NCBI RefSeq assembly: GCF_000682755.1
Contig: NZ_AWFF01000043.1
Location: forward strand, 112,421-176,420
Reading direction: 5' to 3'
DNA from: Hyphomonas beringensis
GTDB lineage: Bacteria; Pseudomonadota; Alphaproteobacteria; Caulobacterales; Hyphomonadaceae
DNA: 64,000 bases
This document shows, in pieces, positions 43,509-52,340 of this stretch (position 1 is its first letter; every line of letters starts with the position of its first letter). The notes below the pieces were generated by a model. That model saw nothing but the letters and a program-made list of their open reading frames with translations, had not been told where the DNA came from and did not search any database. Both the position numbers and the translations under genes were made by a program.

Positions 43509-45500
43509 ATGAGATTCACTTACGCCCTGGCGGGTGTGATGACGCTAGCCGTCTGTTCCGCCGAAGCTCAAGTCATGACCACACAGGCCAAGGCGCAGCA
43601 TGACGCGCCGCCGGTCGGCGTGGCGACTGAAGCGACCCAGAAGGCCAACCAGGCCGTCGCGGACCGTCTGCCGCTGGAAGATACGAGTGACTTTGTTGAT
43701 GCAACGCGCGGCCTGCTGGAGCAGCTGAGTGAAGACACGATCACGGATGCAGATGGCAATGTGGTCTGGCAGATCAACGGTCAGGATTTCATTGAGGGCG
43801 ACAGCCCCGACACGGTGAACCCGTCTCTCTGGCGTCAGGAACGGCTGAATTCCGAACATGGGCTGTTTGAGGTTCAGGACGGCATCTATCAGGTGCGCGG
43901 CTATGATTTGTCGGTCATGTCCATCATTCGCGGTGACACAGGCTGGATCATTGTGGACCCGCTGCTCAGCCAGGAAACGGCGGCGGCGGCGCTGGGCCTT
44001 GTGAATGAGACGCTGGGCGAGCGGCCTGTGACGGGCGTCATCTACACCCATTCCCATGCAGACCATTTCGGCGGCGTGCGCGGCGTGATCGATGAGGCCG
44101 ATGCCAAGGCTCGCGGTGTCCCGATCCTTGCGCCCATCGGCTTTACCGAGTCGGCAGTCGCCGAGAATTTGCTGGCCGGGAATTACATGAACCGCCGCGC
44201 CATGCTGATGTTCGGCAATGCCTTGCCCAGCGGTCCGACAGGGCAGGTGGGGGTTGGCCTGGGGCCTGCGCTCTCTCAAGGCCGGACGGGCCTGATTGAA
44301 CCGACAGAGGAAATCGCCGGGCGCGGAACCGTGCGTGTGATTGATGGGGTGACCTTCGAATTCATTGATGCCGCGGGCACCGAAGCGCCTGCCGAATTCA
44401 TGTTCTACCTGCCTCAATTCCGTGCGCTGTGTACGGCAGAAGTCGCCACGGCGACTTTCCACAACGCGCTCACCCTGCGCGGGGCCAAGGTGCGCGACCT
44501 GCTCGAATGGAGCCGGGTGATCGATTATGCGCTGACCAATTACGGTGACAAGTCCGACGTCGTCTTCGCCTCTCACCACTGGCCGACCTTCGGTAATGAC
44601 AATGTGCAATCCTATCTGGCAGGCCAGCGCGACATCTATCGCTACACACACGACCAGACCGTACGCCGCGCCAATCGCGGGCTAACCCAGTTCGAGATCG
44701 TCGAGGATCTGGAAGAGCCACCGGTCCAGGAAACGCATTTCGATACACGCGGCTATTACGGCACGCTGAATCACAATGCGAAGGCCGTCTTCCAGTATTA
44801 TTTCGGCTGGTGGGATGGCGTGCCGGCCACGTTCAATGCCCATCCACTGGAAGAAAAGGCCCCGCGTTTCGTTGAAGCCGTTGGCGGCGAAGACGCAGCC
44901 CTGGCCGTTGGCGAGAAGGCCTTCGAGGACGGGGACTATCGCTGGTCCGCCGAAGTGTTCAACTATATCGTTTTCGCCAATCCGGAAAATCAGGCAGCGC
45001 GGGACTGGCTGGCGGCCAGCTATGAACAGCTTGGCTTTCAGGCAGAAAGCGGCGCGTGGCGCGACTATTATCTGACGGGGGCAAACGAGCTGCGCAATGG
45101 CCTGCCGGAAACTGGCCAGGTGCGGGCCGGAAGCCGTGAGTTCATTCAGGGCGTGCCGACTGTGGATCTGTTCAACGCGCTGGCCGTGCGTTACGCGCCG
45201 GAAAAACTGGAACGTGATCCGTTTACGCTGAACTTCCGCTTCACCGATACGGATGAAACCCTGCTCGTGGATGTCGGCAATGCCACGGCCTTCCCGCGGG
45301 AGAATGCGCAATCTGATGAGGCGGCCGCCACGCTGATTCTGACGCGCTCAGCGTTCAATGATCTGATCCTGCAAAGCCGCAGCTTTCAGGAGATTGCCCA
45401 GGCTGGCGAGGCCAGCGTTGAGGGAGACCCGACCGCGTTGATGGCCTGGTTTACAGCGCTGGAAACGCCGGACTTCTGGTTCAATGTGGTTGAGCCCTAG
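43509..45500 (+). CDS. Alkyl sulfatase-like metallo-beta-lactamase-fold hydrolase (SdsA1/BDS1 type)
   Basis: A 663-residue exported enzyme (signal peptide about residues 1-20). The zinc motif is THSHADH (H181, H183, D185, H186), further ligands lie in LCTAEVAT and FASHHWPTFG. After the catalytic domain come the helical dimerisation domain (about 380-510) and the C-terminal SCP2-like domain (about 545-660) typical of SdsA1. These enzymes hydrolyse primary or secondary alkyl sulfates such as SDS. ATG at 43509 follows GGGAGG. No transporter or regulator is adjacent. Confidence 0.9.
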   Translation: MRFTYALAGVMTLAVCSAEAQVMTTQAKAQHDAPPVGVATEATQKANQAVADRLPLEDTSDFVDATRGLLEQLSEDTITDADGNVVWQINGQDFIEGDSPDTVNPSLWRQERLNSEHGLFEVQDGIYQVRGYDLSVMSIIRGDTGWIIVDPLLSQETAAAALGLVNETLGERPVTGVIYTHSHADHFGGVRGVIDEADAKARGVPILAPIGFTESAVAENLLAGNYMNRRAMLMFGNALPSGPTGQVGVGLGPALSQGRTGLIEPTEEIAGRGTVRVIDGVTFEFIDAAGTEAPAEFMFYLPQFRALCTAEVATATFHNALTLRGAKVRDLLEWSRVIDYALTNYGDKSDVVFASHHWPTFGNDNVQSYLAGQRDIYRYTHDQTVRRANRGLTQFEIVEDLEEPPVQETHFDTRGYYGTLNHNAKAVFQYYFGWWDGVPATFNAHPLEEKAPRFVEAVGGEDAALAVGEKAFEDGDYRWSAEVFNYIVFANPENQAARDWLAASYEQLGFQAESGAWRDYYLTGANELRNGLPETGQVRAGSREFIQGVPTVDLFNALAVRYAPEKLERDPFTLNFRFTDTDETLLVDVGNATAFPRENAQSDEAAATLILTRSAFNDLILQSRSFQEIAQAGEASVEGDPTALMAWFTALETPDFWFNVVEP

Positions 45501-45536
45501 GGCCGGGCAACAATCAGGGCAGGGCGATAGCTGGCC

Positions 45537-46394
45537 TTAATCGGCCAGCTGTTCCCGGAAGAACTCTACAATCATCGGGGCCGCCTTGTCGCCTTTGGCG
45601 CCGAGGCGGTCATTCAGGCTCTTGTGGCTGCGCTTCTTGACCAGCCGGGCTTCGGCCTTGTGGCCTTTCCCTTTCAGCGTCTCGGCCAGTTCCTTGGCGC
45701 GGGCCGGGGCAACGGCCCGGTCGACATAGAGCAGCAGGAAAGGGGGAATCGGCGTTTCCTCTTCCACCAGCAGGGTAGGGCTGGCCGCGGCCCACACATC
45801 CCGGTCATCGCCAGTAAAGGCCGGGTGATAGAAATCCGGAATGTCGCCGTCGCGTCCCGTGCGGGAAAGATTGTAGGCCGCGCTGTCCAGCGCCGCGACG
45901 CCCTTGATGACATCCGTCTTCAGGCCGAAGGCGTCCAGATAGTCCGGATCGATGGCGACCAGCGCCGCCATGTGCGCGCCGGCGGAATGGCCCATCAGGA
46001 ACAGCTTGTCCGGGTCTGCGCCAAATTCCTTCGCGTGCTCATGGAAATAGGCGATCGCGGCGGCGGCGTCCTCTTCCTGCGCAGGGAAGCGGTGGCTGGG
46101 CGCCAGCCGGTAATTCATCGCGATGAAGACAAAACCCTGATCGGTGAAATATTTGGCCTGGTACATTCCGAGGGCATTCTGCTTGTTGCCAAACGTCCAG
46201 GCGCCGCCATGCATCATGATCACCATGGGGGCATCCTTGGCCCCCTCCGGTATATAGACATCCGCGCGCACATCGCCCGGGTCCAGGCCTGGTGCCTCAT
46301 GATAGATGACATCCCGGATGACCTTCACCTCTGCCGCAGCGGGCAGGGCAAACACGGTGACGAAGGCAAGGAAGACAAGGCTCAAAATACGCAT
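45537..46394 (-). CDS. Exported alpha/beta hydrolase (HSL-type esterase/lipase)
   Basis: A 285-residue protein with a signal peptide (cleavage after AAA, about residue 21) and an esterase domain of the hormone-sensitive-lipase group. The oxyanion motif HGGAW is at 62-66 and the nucleophile elbow GHSAG puts S137 as catalytic serine; the histidine is likely in KRSHKSLNDRLG. Substrates are probably short acyl esters; exact role unknown. ATG at 46394 opens the signal peptide. Confidence 0.85.
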   Translation of the reverse strand: MRILSLVFLAFVTVFALPAAAEVKVIRDVIYHEAPGLDPGDVRADVYIPEGAKDAPMVIMMHGGAWTFGNKQNALGMYQAKYFTDQGFVFIAMNYRLAPSHRFPAQEEDAAAAIAYFHEHAKEFGADPDKLFLMGHSAGAHMAALVAIDPDYLDAFGLKTDVIKGVAALDSAAYNLSRTGRDGDIPDFYHPAFTGDDRDVWAAASPTLLVEEETPIPPFLLLYVDRAVAPARAKELAETLKGKGHKAEARLVKKRSHKSLNDRLGAKGDKAAPMIVEFFREQLAD

Positions 46395-46542
46395 GGCAAC
46401 TCGAATCTCGTTATGGCAAAGCAGGTAGGCCGCTGGGCCTGTTGACGTGCCTGTCATGCGGCACATTTCAAGGCGGGGCTAGCCTTACGGGCCAAATATG
46501 CCAAAACTGTGAGCAGGCCTGTGGACAAGTGCTGTTTGTCGC

Positions 46543-46591
46543 ACAAGAACATCTTGCGGCACATAGGCGAATAAGACACTATATGTGGTGT
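46543..46591. promoter_or_regulatory. NrdR-type box region upstream of nrdB
   Basis: ACACTATATGTGGTGT (46576-46591) resembles the box before nrdA and overlaps the likely -10 of nrdB; a -35-like TTGCGG lies at 46554. A weaker dyad CAAGA-ACA-TCTTG lies about 33 bases upstream (46544-46556) and could be the second box usual at NrdR promoters. Confidence 0.75.
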
Positions 46592-46634
46592 AGATTATCC
46601 TTACCAACACAAGACGATGATGTAGGAGGCCGTA

Positions 46635-47663
46635 ATGGCTGACGGAAATTCCAATGTGCCCGGGCTGCTGACGCCGAGTCTCGCCTATAAGCCGTTCCGT
46701 TACCCGTGGGCGTATGATTTCTGGAAGATACAGCAGCAGGTCCACTGGATGCCGGAAGAGGTGCCGCTGGGCGAGGACTGCAAAGACTGGGCGGTCAAAC
46801 TCTCCGATGAGGAGCGCAACCTGCTGACGCAGATTTTCCGATTCTTCACGCAATCGGATGTTGAGGTTGGCGCCAACTACATGACCAACTACATGCCGCG
46901 CTTCAAGCCGGTGGAAGTGTCCATGATGCTGTCGGCCTTCTCCAACATGGAGACGATCCACATCGCGGCCTATGCCCTGCTGCTGGAAACCATCGGCATG
47001 CCGGACTCCGAATTCTCCGCCTTCATGGAATATCAGGAGATGGCGGCCAAGCACGACTATCTCGGCCAGTTTGGCTGTGAGACGAATGAAGACCTGGCTG
47101 TCTCCATGGCCGTGTTCGGCGCCTTCACAGAAGGGCTGCAGCTGTTTGCCTCCTTTGCCATGCTGATGAACTTCCCGCGCTTCAACAAGATGAAGGGCAT
47201 GGGGCAGATCGTGTCATGGTCGGTGCGCGATGAGTCGCTGCACTGCGAAGGCATGATCAAGCTGTTCCACACCTTCTGTGCAGAAACGGGCGTCATGAAT
47301 GATGCCCTGCGCGAGCGTATTCGTGAATGCTGCCGCACGGTTGTGGCCCTTGAGGACAAGTTCATCGAACTGGCCTTCGAGATGGGCCCTGTCGAAGGCA
47401 TGACGCCGGACGACATCAAGAACTATATCCGCTACATCGCCGACTGGCGTCTCGGCCAGCTGAAGCTGGAGCCGATCTATGGCATCACCGAGCACCCGAT
47501 CCCGTGGCTGACAGAAATCCTCAACGGTGTTGAGCACGCGAACTTCTTCGAACAGCGCGCCACGGAATATTCCAAAGGCGCCACGAAGGGCGACTGGCAC
47601 GGCGATGATGGGGTGTGGTCGAAATTCGACAGCCGCAAGCCGTCAGAGGTTCCTGCTGAATAA
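46635..47663 (+). CDS. nrdB: Class I ribonucleotide reductase small subunit
   Basis: A 342-residue beta subunit with the di-iron/tyrosyl-radical site. Ligands visible are D75, E106 and H109 in METIHIAAY, with Y113 in the position of the radical tyrosine (E-x2-H-x3-Y), so it is a Y-type (Ia-like) rather than a Chlamydia-type protein. ATG at 46635 follows GTAGGAGG. There is no ATP-cone in this subunit either. It pairs with NrdA encoded 8 kb upstream; common NrdR-type boxes suggest joint control. Confidence 0.95.
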   Translation: MADGNSNVPGLLTPSLAYKPFRYPWAYDFWKIQQQVHWMPEEVPLGEDCKDWAVKLSDEERNLLTQIFRFFTQSDVEVGANYMTNYMPRFKPVEVSMMLSAFSNMETIHIAAYALLLETIGMPDSEFSAFMEYQEMAAKHDYLGQFGCETNEDLAVSMAVFGAFTEGLQLFASFAMLMNFPRFNKMKGMGQIVSWSVRDESLHCEGMIKLFHTFCAETGVMNDALRERIRECCRTVVALEDKFIELAFEMGPVEGMTPDDIKNYIRYIADWRLGQLKLEPIYGITEHPIPWLTEILNGVEHANFFEQRATEYSKGATKGDWHGDDGVWSKFDSRKPSEVPAE

Positions 47664-47756
47664 GGTCTTTAGTGGTCAACGACACTTTCAGAGAGCTTCC
47701 GGTTCATACGTGCCGGGAGTTCTTTCTCTTTTTCAGGGCGTGTGGCAGCGCGTCAC

Positions 47757-48131
47757 TTAATACCAGTAGGGCGCGGTGCCATAATAGGCGTAGACGCTCT
47801 TGCCATAGGTATGGTTTTGCAGGCGGTCATACTCGTTACGCTTCAGCCTGGGGGCGGCATGAAGTTGTTCCTTGCTCAGACGAACGACATAGGCGTCCTG
47901 TTCATTGTCATAGGTCAGCGCCTTCCAGGGCAGGGGGTGGTATTCTTCTCCAATGCCCAGGAAACCGCCAAAGGACATGACAACATAAGCGACACCGCCT
48001 TCGCGCTTGTCCAGCATGATGCTGTCTATATGGCCGAGCTTTTCGCCGTCTGTATTATAAACTTCCGTGCCCTCAATCATGTGGCAACTGATGAGGGGAT
48101 TTTGAGCGGTGGGGGTCGTCGTGTCTGACAT
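47757..48131 (-). CDS. PRC-barrel domain protein
   Basis: A 124-residue cytosolic protein with a PRC-barrel domain: SCHMIEGTEVYNTDGEKLG, then IDSIMLDKREGGVAYVVMSF and EEYHPLPWKALTYD. PRC-barrels occur in photosynthetic reaction-centre H subunits, RimM and many stand-alone proteins of stress or unknown role. ATG at 48131 begins MSDTTTP after a GGGAAGATCAG stretch. The C-terminus is Tyr-rich (YAYYGTAPYWY). Confidence 0.88.
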   Translation of the reverse strand: MSDTTTPTAQNPLISCHMIEGTEVYNTDGEKLGHIDSIMLDKREGGVAYVVMSFGGFLGIGEEYHPLPWKALTYDNEQDAYVVRLSKEQLHAAPRLKRNEYDRLQNHTYGKSVYAYYGTAPYWY

Positions 48132-48216
48132 GCCTGATCTTCCCTGTATTGATCTATCCATTCCGCCGCATTAACGCGGCGCCTGCGGATATGATCCATG
48201 CAGGAAACAGATCAGG

Positions 48217-49485
48217 TCAGGCGATCAGGGAAGGTTTGAAGCCGTTGGCTTTGTCCATGCCGATCTTCGGCCGGCCGAGGAAATATCCCTGGCCCTTCTG
48301 GACACCGAGCGAACGCAGCGTTTCCAGCTCGACTTGGGTTTCGATGCCTTCTGCCACAACATGGCCCTGCATCTCATTCGAGAAGTGCACCATTGCCCGC
48401 ACCAGCGCACAATGGGAGGGATGCTTGTCCAGATCCCGCGTGATGCTCATGTCCAGCTTGATGATGTCCGGACGCAGCTTCAGGATGTGCCGCATTGAGG
48501 AATAGCCCGCACCCGCATCATCCACCGCCAGGCGCATGCCCCGCCGGCGTAGTGGCTTCAGGGCCAGCATGAGATCTTCATAACTGGCGACCTGGGCGTG
48601 CTCCGTAATCTCCAGCACGATCCGGTCCAGCGGCTGCTTCATCAGATGCTTGCGGAACTCGTCCGAAATCGCGGTTTCGGGGGAGGCGTTGATCGAGATG
48701 AATTTCAGCGGATAAAGACCGGACAGAGGGTTGAGCGCCTTGCGGATGACGGCCATTTCCAGCTCCTGCAGGCGGCCAACATCATCTGCTTCGGCAAACC
48801 ACACATCAGGAGCGCGGCCTGTGCCGGTAAAACGGCACAGCGCTTCATAGCCGACAGGGCGCATCTCATGAATGTTCAGGATGGGCTGATAGGCGATCTC
48901 GAAGTCATTCTGGTCGACCAGTGCATCGATCCGGTCGCGCATGCGGCCTGATTGCTGATGCGCCACCATCTGGCTGTCCAGATGCTCAGTCACCATATTG
49001 GCGAACATCTGCATGACGCGCAGGTCGCGTTCATTCATGCCGGGCTTCGGCGTGTGGCTGATGCCACAGAACATACCGAATTTCGTGCCATCCTTCAGCA
49101 CGATCGGGATGCCGACATGGGCCGCAATCCTGAGGTCCTGCGTCACCTGAAGATTACGTGAAATTTCCACCTCGCTCGTATCCGTGATCAGCGCGGGCAG
49201 CAGGCCCTCCATGATGTGATGGCAATAGGTCTCCATCTTGGGCAGGCTCTTGCCCACCTGCAGGCCATCGCCCAGATTGCCATCGGCGATCATGTCGGTC
49301 ATTTTCGGGGCGACCACTTCCCGGAAGACCGTATCGTCGTCCACGAATTCAGACATGTAGGCGATATCGAGTTCGAGATGCTCACGAACAGCCGACAAGG
49401 CGGATCTCAGCATATCGGCCAGCGTGTCTAGCTGCGGGTCATCAGCAATCGCGGCAATGTGGGAGGGGATATATGGTTTCTTCAT
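48217..49485 (-). CDS. GAF-EAL cyclic-di-GMP phosphodiesterase
   Basis: A 422-residue protein: an N-terminal GAF-like sensor domain (about residues 20-165) and a C-terminal EAL domain (about 185-415). EAL residues are kept: YEALCRF, SINASPET, LEITEH, IIKLDMSI and VAEGIET. The loop usually DDFGTG reads DDAGAGYSS, a moderate change that leaves both aspartates. It should hydrolyse c-di-GMP to pGpG and lower its level, affecting attachment and motility. No membrane helix. ATG 49485 used; a GTG at 49503 is an alternative start. Confidence 0.9.
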   Translation of the reverse strand: MKKPYIPSHIAAIADDPQLDTLADMLRSALSAVREHLELDIAYMSEFVDDDTVFREVVAPKMTDMIADGNLGDGLQVGKSLPKMETYCHHIMEGLLPALITDTSEVEISRNLQVTQDLRIAAHVGIPIVLKDGTKFGMFCGISHTPKPGMNERDLRVMQMFANMVTEHLDSQMVAHQQSGRMRDRIDALVDQNDFEIAYQPILNIHEMRPVGYEALCRFTGTGRAPDVWFAEADDVGRLQELEMAVIRKALNPLSGLYPLKFISINASPETAISDEFRKHLMKQPLDRIVLEITEHAQVASYEDLMLALKPLRRRGMRLAVDDAGAGYSSMRHILKLRPDIIKLDMSITRDLDKHPSHCALVRAMVHFSNEMQGHVVAEGIETQVELETLRSLGVQKGQGYFLGRPKIGMDKANGFKPSLIA

Positions 49486-49564
49486 TGAAACCGTAATTCG
49501 CACGGAGAGGGTATAAATCTCGCCAAGCCGTTAGATGAAATTTCTCAGAAATTGCCGTTTTAGT

Positions 49565-49606
49565 GCAAAAAAGTGAGGGGCTGCCCGTGGCCGTGGGCAG
49601 CCCCTC
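49565..49606 (-). terminator. Terminator of the UrcA gene
   Basis: On the minus strand GAGGGGCTGCCC and GGGCAGCCCCTC form a perfect 12-bp stem (49575-49606) with a T-rich tail (ACTTTTTTG). Confidence 0.92.
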
Positions 49607-49632
49607 TCAACGCTATTCCGGGAGGAAATGGT

Positions 49633-49983
49633 CTAGCGTTGTCCCGCGTCAGCGACGAGGGTTACAGCTTCACGTGCGAAGACCGGAGAGGTGTCGAGGC
49701 CGGAAACTTCCTGTTTTTCAAGAATTTTCTTCATGGCGCTTTTGGCGACATTCTTGGCGCACTCACGGTCGACATAAGCCTGGTTGGTGACAGGCGAACG
49801 TGCGCTGCAAGCAGCTCTTGCCTGTTTTTCAACGGACTCCATCACAATGTTGGCGCCCATGTCAGAGGCCAGCAGGACCTTGTCATAGGAAACCTTAACC
49901 GTGATCGGCTTGCCTTCAGCAGCTGCTGTGGCCGGGGCGAGGGTTGCTGCGGCCAGCAGGGCCGGGATGATAAACTTTTTCAT
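49633..49983 (-). CDS. UrcA-family protein
   Basis: A 116-residue protein with a signal peptide (cleavage near AAA-EG, about residue 22). The mature part carries two pairs of cysteines (ACSAR, ECAKN region) and the segment QAYVDRECAKNVAKSAM typical of the small UrcA family in Caulobacterales and Sphingomonadales. Function unknown. ATG at 49983 opens the signal sequence; it is followed by a strong terminator, so it is transcribed alone. Confidence 0.85.
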   Translation of the reverse strand: MKKFIIPALLAAATLAPATAAAEGKPITVKVSYDKVLLASDMGANIVMESVEKQARAACSARSPVTNQAYVDRECAKNVAKSAMKKILEKQEVSGLDTSPVFAREAVTLVADAGQR

Positions 49984-50304
49984 GTTCCAAATACCTTCAG
50001 AGTTAGCGGCGGCCTTTTGGCCGTCAGGAAACTCCTCCCGCCACACGAAATTGCCGTTTATTATTCCCGGCGGTGACACCTGAGTGTCATGGCCGCCCGC
50101 CCGGGTTGGTCATCTCATGTTGCACTGCAACAATTCATGAGGTTTGTGCATGGCTCAACCGTATTTTGCTGTTCAGAAAGTCATAGCTGCCTTGCAGGGC
50201 CATTCTGCCTGTCCGGTAGGCGAACGCTGCACATTTGTTTGTCATCCGGCCCCGCTATGTCCCTGACAGATTGACAGAACGTCGCAATTTCGCCATTTGG
50301 TGCC
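49984..50304. other. 321-base intergenic region with a 15-bp palindrome
   Basis: Divergent promoter region of the UrcA and AMP nucleosidase genes. It contains TGTTGCA-C-TGCAACA at 50118-50132, a perfect palindrome of operator form. A 61-codon open frame from 50089 has no ribosome site and no protein-like pattern and is not called. Otherwise nothing is recognised. Confidence 0.55.
50118..50132. promoter_or_regulatory. 15-bp perfect palindrome
   Basis: TGTTGCA-C-TGCAACA, centred 180 bases upstream of the AMP nucleosidase start and 142 upstream of the UrcA start. It has the shape of a dimeric regulator site; TGC/GCA-rich dyads are bound by PhaR in some alphaproteobacteria, but no PHB gene is near, so the binder is unknown. 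Confidence 0.5.
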
Positions 50305-51756
50305 ATGTCAAAACTCACTACACCTGAACATGTCATAGACGCGCTTGAAGCGCTCTATACCGAGGCCGTAACGGCCCTTTCCGCCGCCCTGAACACTTTT
50401 CTGCGCGAAGGCACGCCGCCTGATCCTGCGCTGCGCAAGTCCGGGGCCTTCTGCTATCCGCAGATCCGTCTCATCTATAATCCGGATGGTCCACCGCCGC
50501 CTATTTCGCGCGCCTTCGGCAAGATGTCTGAAGCTGGCACCTATATCTCCACCATCACCCGTCCGGATTTCTTCCGGGATTATCTTAGCGAGCAGCTGAC
50601 CCTGCTGATGCGGGATTATGAGGTCGAGATTCATGTCGAGAAGTCCGACTCCGAAATCCCTTACGCCTATGTCTGGGAGCAGGGGCTCGCCACCGGCCTG
50701 GAGGAAATCTCTCCGGCAGAGCTGGCCCGGCACTTCCCAAGCCCGAACCTGGCTGACATTGGCGACGAAGTGGCCGATGGCGAATTGTATGAGCCGTATG
50801 AGACGCATCCGCTGGCGCTGTTCGATGCCCAGCGCGTGGATCTTTCCCTGAAGCGTCTGCAGCATTATTGCGGCACGCCGGTTGAGCATTTCCAGCATTA
50901 TGTGTTGTTTACGAACTATCACCGCTATGTCGATGCGTTCTGTGACTGGGCGCTGGACCAGCTGGTGCAGGATAATCACTACACGTCTCTTTCCGTGCCG
51001 GGCGGGCTTGAAGTTTCCGAACCAACCGAAACGACACGCGCCGAAATCGATGCCACTCCCTGGCGCCGGTTCCAGATGCCGGCCTACCATCTGCGCGCCC
51101 CGAATGGCGCGGGCATCACGCTGGTCAATATCGGTGTTGGCCCATCCAATGCGAAGACGATTACAGACCATCTGGCCGTTATTCGGCCTCAGGTCTGGCT
51201 GATGGTCGGCCATTGTGGCGGCTTGCGTCACAGCCAGGCTATCGGGGACTATGTGCTGGCTCACGCCTATCTACGGGAAGACCATGTGCTGGACTCTGTC
51301 CTGCCGCCGGAAATTCCCGTTCCGCCGATTGCTGAAGTGCAGGTCGCCTTGCAGGAGGCGGCGGCCTCAGTGACGGGCGAGACGGAGAAGCAGTTGAAAC
51401 GCCGCCTGCGGACGGGCACGGTTGTCACCACAGATGACCGGAACTGGGAGCTGCGCTTCTCGGCCACGTCCCGACGGTTCAACAAGTCGCGTGCCATCGC
51501 CATCGACATGGAAAGCGCCACGATTGCCGCCAATGGCTTCCGCCTCCGGGTGCCGTATGGTGTGCTGCTCTGCGTGTCGGACAAGCCGCTGCATGGTGAA
51601 ATCAAGCTGCCGGGCGCAGCGAACCGCTTCTATGAGCGGGCGATCAGCGAGCACATCCGTATCGGGATCGAAACGCTGGAACGCCTTGCGGCCGACAAGG
51701 GCGCCAAGCTTCACAGCCGCAAACTGCGCGCCTTTGACGAGCCACCCTTCCGGTAG
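50305..51756 (+). CDS. amn: AMP nucleosidase
   Basis: A 483-residue enzyme that splits AMP into adenine and ribose 5-phosphate, controlling adenine nucleotide pools. The N-terminal regulatory domain (about 1-175) begins with the family text and ISRAFGKMSEAGTYISTITRP in two parts; the C-terminal catalytic domain is a nucleoside-phosphorylase fold with NIGVGPSNAKTITDHLAV, MVGHCGGLRHSQ and AIDMESATIAANGFR. Length equals the E. coli enzyme (484). The downstream GNAT gene follows after 6 bases. Confidence 0.95.
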   Translation: MSKLTTPEHVIDALEALYTEAVTALSAALNTFLREGTPPDPALRKSGAFCYPQIRLIYNPDGPPPPISRAFGKMSEAGTYISTITRPDFFRDYLSEQLTLLMRDYEVEIHVEKSDSEIPYAYVWEQGLATGLEEISPAELARHFPSPNLADIGDEVADGELYEPYETHPLALFDAQRVDLSLKRLQHYCGTPVEHFQHYVLFTNYHRYVDAFCDWALDQLVQDNHYTSLSVPGGLEVSEPTETTRAEIDATPWRRFQMPAYHLRAPNGAGITLVNIGVGPSNAKTITDHLAVIRPQVWLMVGHCGGLRHSQAIGDYVLAHAYLREDHVLDSVLPPEIPVPPIAEVQVALQEAAASVTGETEKQLKRRLRTGTVVTTDDRNWELRFSATSRRFNKSRAIAIDMESATIAANGFRLRVPYGVLLCVSDKPLHGEIKLPGAANRFYERAISEHIRIGIETLERLAADKGAKLHSRKLRAFDEPPFR

Positions 51757-51762
51757 GCCGCA

Positions 51763-52263
51763 ATGGCGAAGACAATCTGGATGCAGGCGGGGGCAGGGCA
51801 TCTGCCTGACATCTCCCGTATCGCAGAAGAGGTACATCCGGACTATCCGGAATCCCGCGCCGTGTTTGCCAACCGGCTGGCCCTGTTCGCACCGGGCTGT
51901 TTCGTCTGCCAGACGGATGACGCGATTTATGGCTATCTGATCAGTCATCCCTGGCGACGCGGGCAACCTGTTCCTCTCGATACGGAACTCGCGGCTTTGC
52001 CTGATGAAGCCGACTGTCTTTACCTGCATGATATTGCGCTGCTTCCGGCTGCGCGCGGCAAGGGGGCAAGCGCGCTCGCCCTTCAGGCCGTTGAACAGGT
52101 GGCGCGTCAGGCTGGCGTCACCGTCCTGTCTCTTGTCGCTCTACCGGGAACGGAGGCTTACTGGTCTCGTCAGGGCTTTGACGCCCGCGCCTGCGCAGGC
52201 CTTGAAAGCTATGGCCCGGGCGTGAGCTATCGCGAGCGGGTCATCCCGGCACAGCAATCCTGA
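51763..52263 (+). CDS. GNAT-family N-acetyltransferase
   Basis: A 166-residue GNAT protein. The acetyl-CoA binding loop is LLPAARGKGASALAL, preceded by the strand LYLHDIAL and followed by GVTVLSLVALPGTEAYWSRQGF, the usual closing motif. It follows amn by 6 bases and is probably in one operon with it; the acceptor is unknown. Confidence 0.88.
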   Translation: MAKTIWMQAGAGHLPDISRIAEEVHPDYPESRAVFANRLALFAPGCFVCQTDDAIYGYLISHPWRRGQPVPLDTELAALPDEADCLYLHDIALLPAARGKGASALALQAVEQVARQAGVTVLSLVALPGTEAYWSRQGFDARACAGLESYGPGVSYRERVIPAQQS

Positions 52264-52275
52264 TTACGGCCATGA

Positions 52276-52316
52276 AAAAGGCGCAGGGCTCGATGACCGA
52301 GAGCCCTACGCCTTCA
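52276..52316 (-). terminator. Terminator between GNAT and SYLF genes
   Basis: AAGGCGCAGGGCTC and GAGCCCTACGCCTT (52278-52314) pair with one mismatch; on the minus strand they are followed by TTTTT, so it serves mainly the SYLF gene. Confidence 0.85.
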
Positions 52317-52340
52317 CCTTAGCTCACCTGAGCCTTCGGG

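Noticed and set aside
50089..50274. 61-codon plus-strand frame upstream of amn
   Set aside because: No ribosome site, covers the palindrome at 50118 and does not look like protein.
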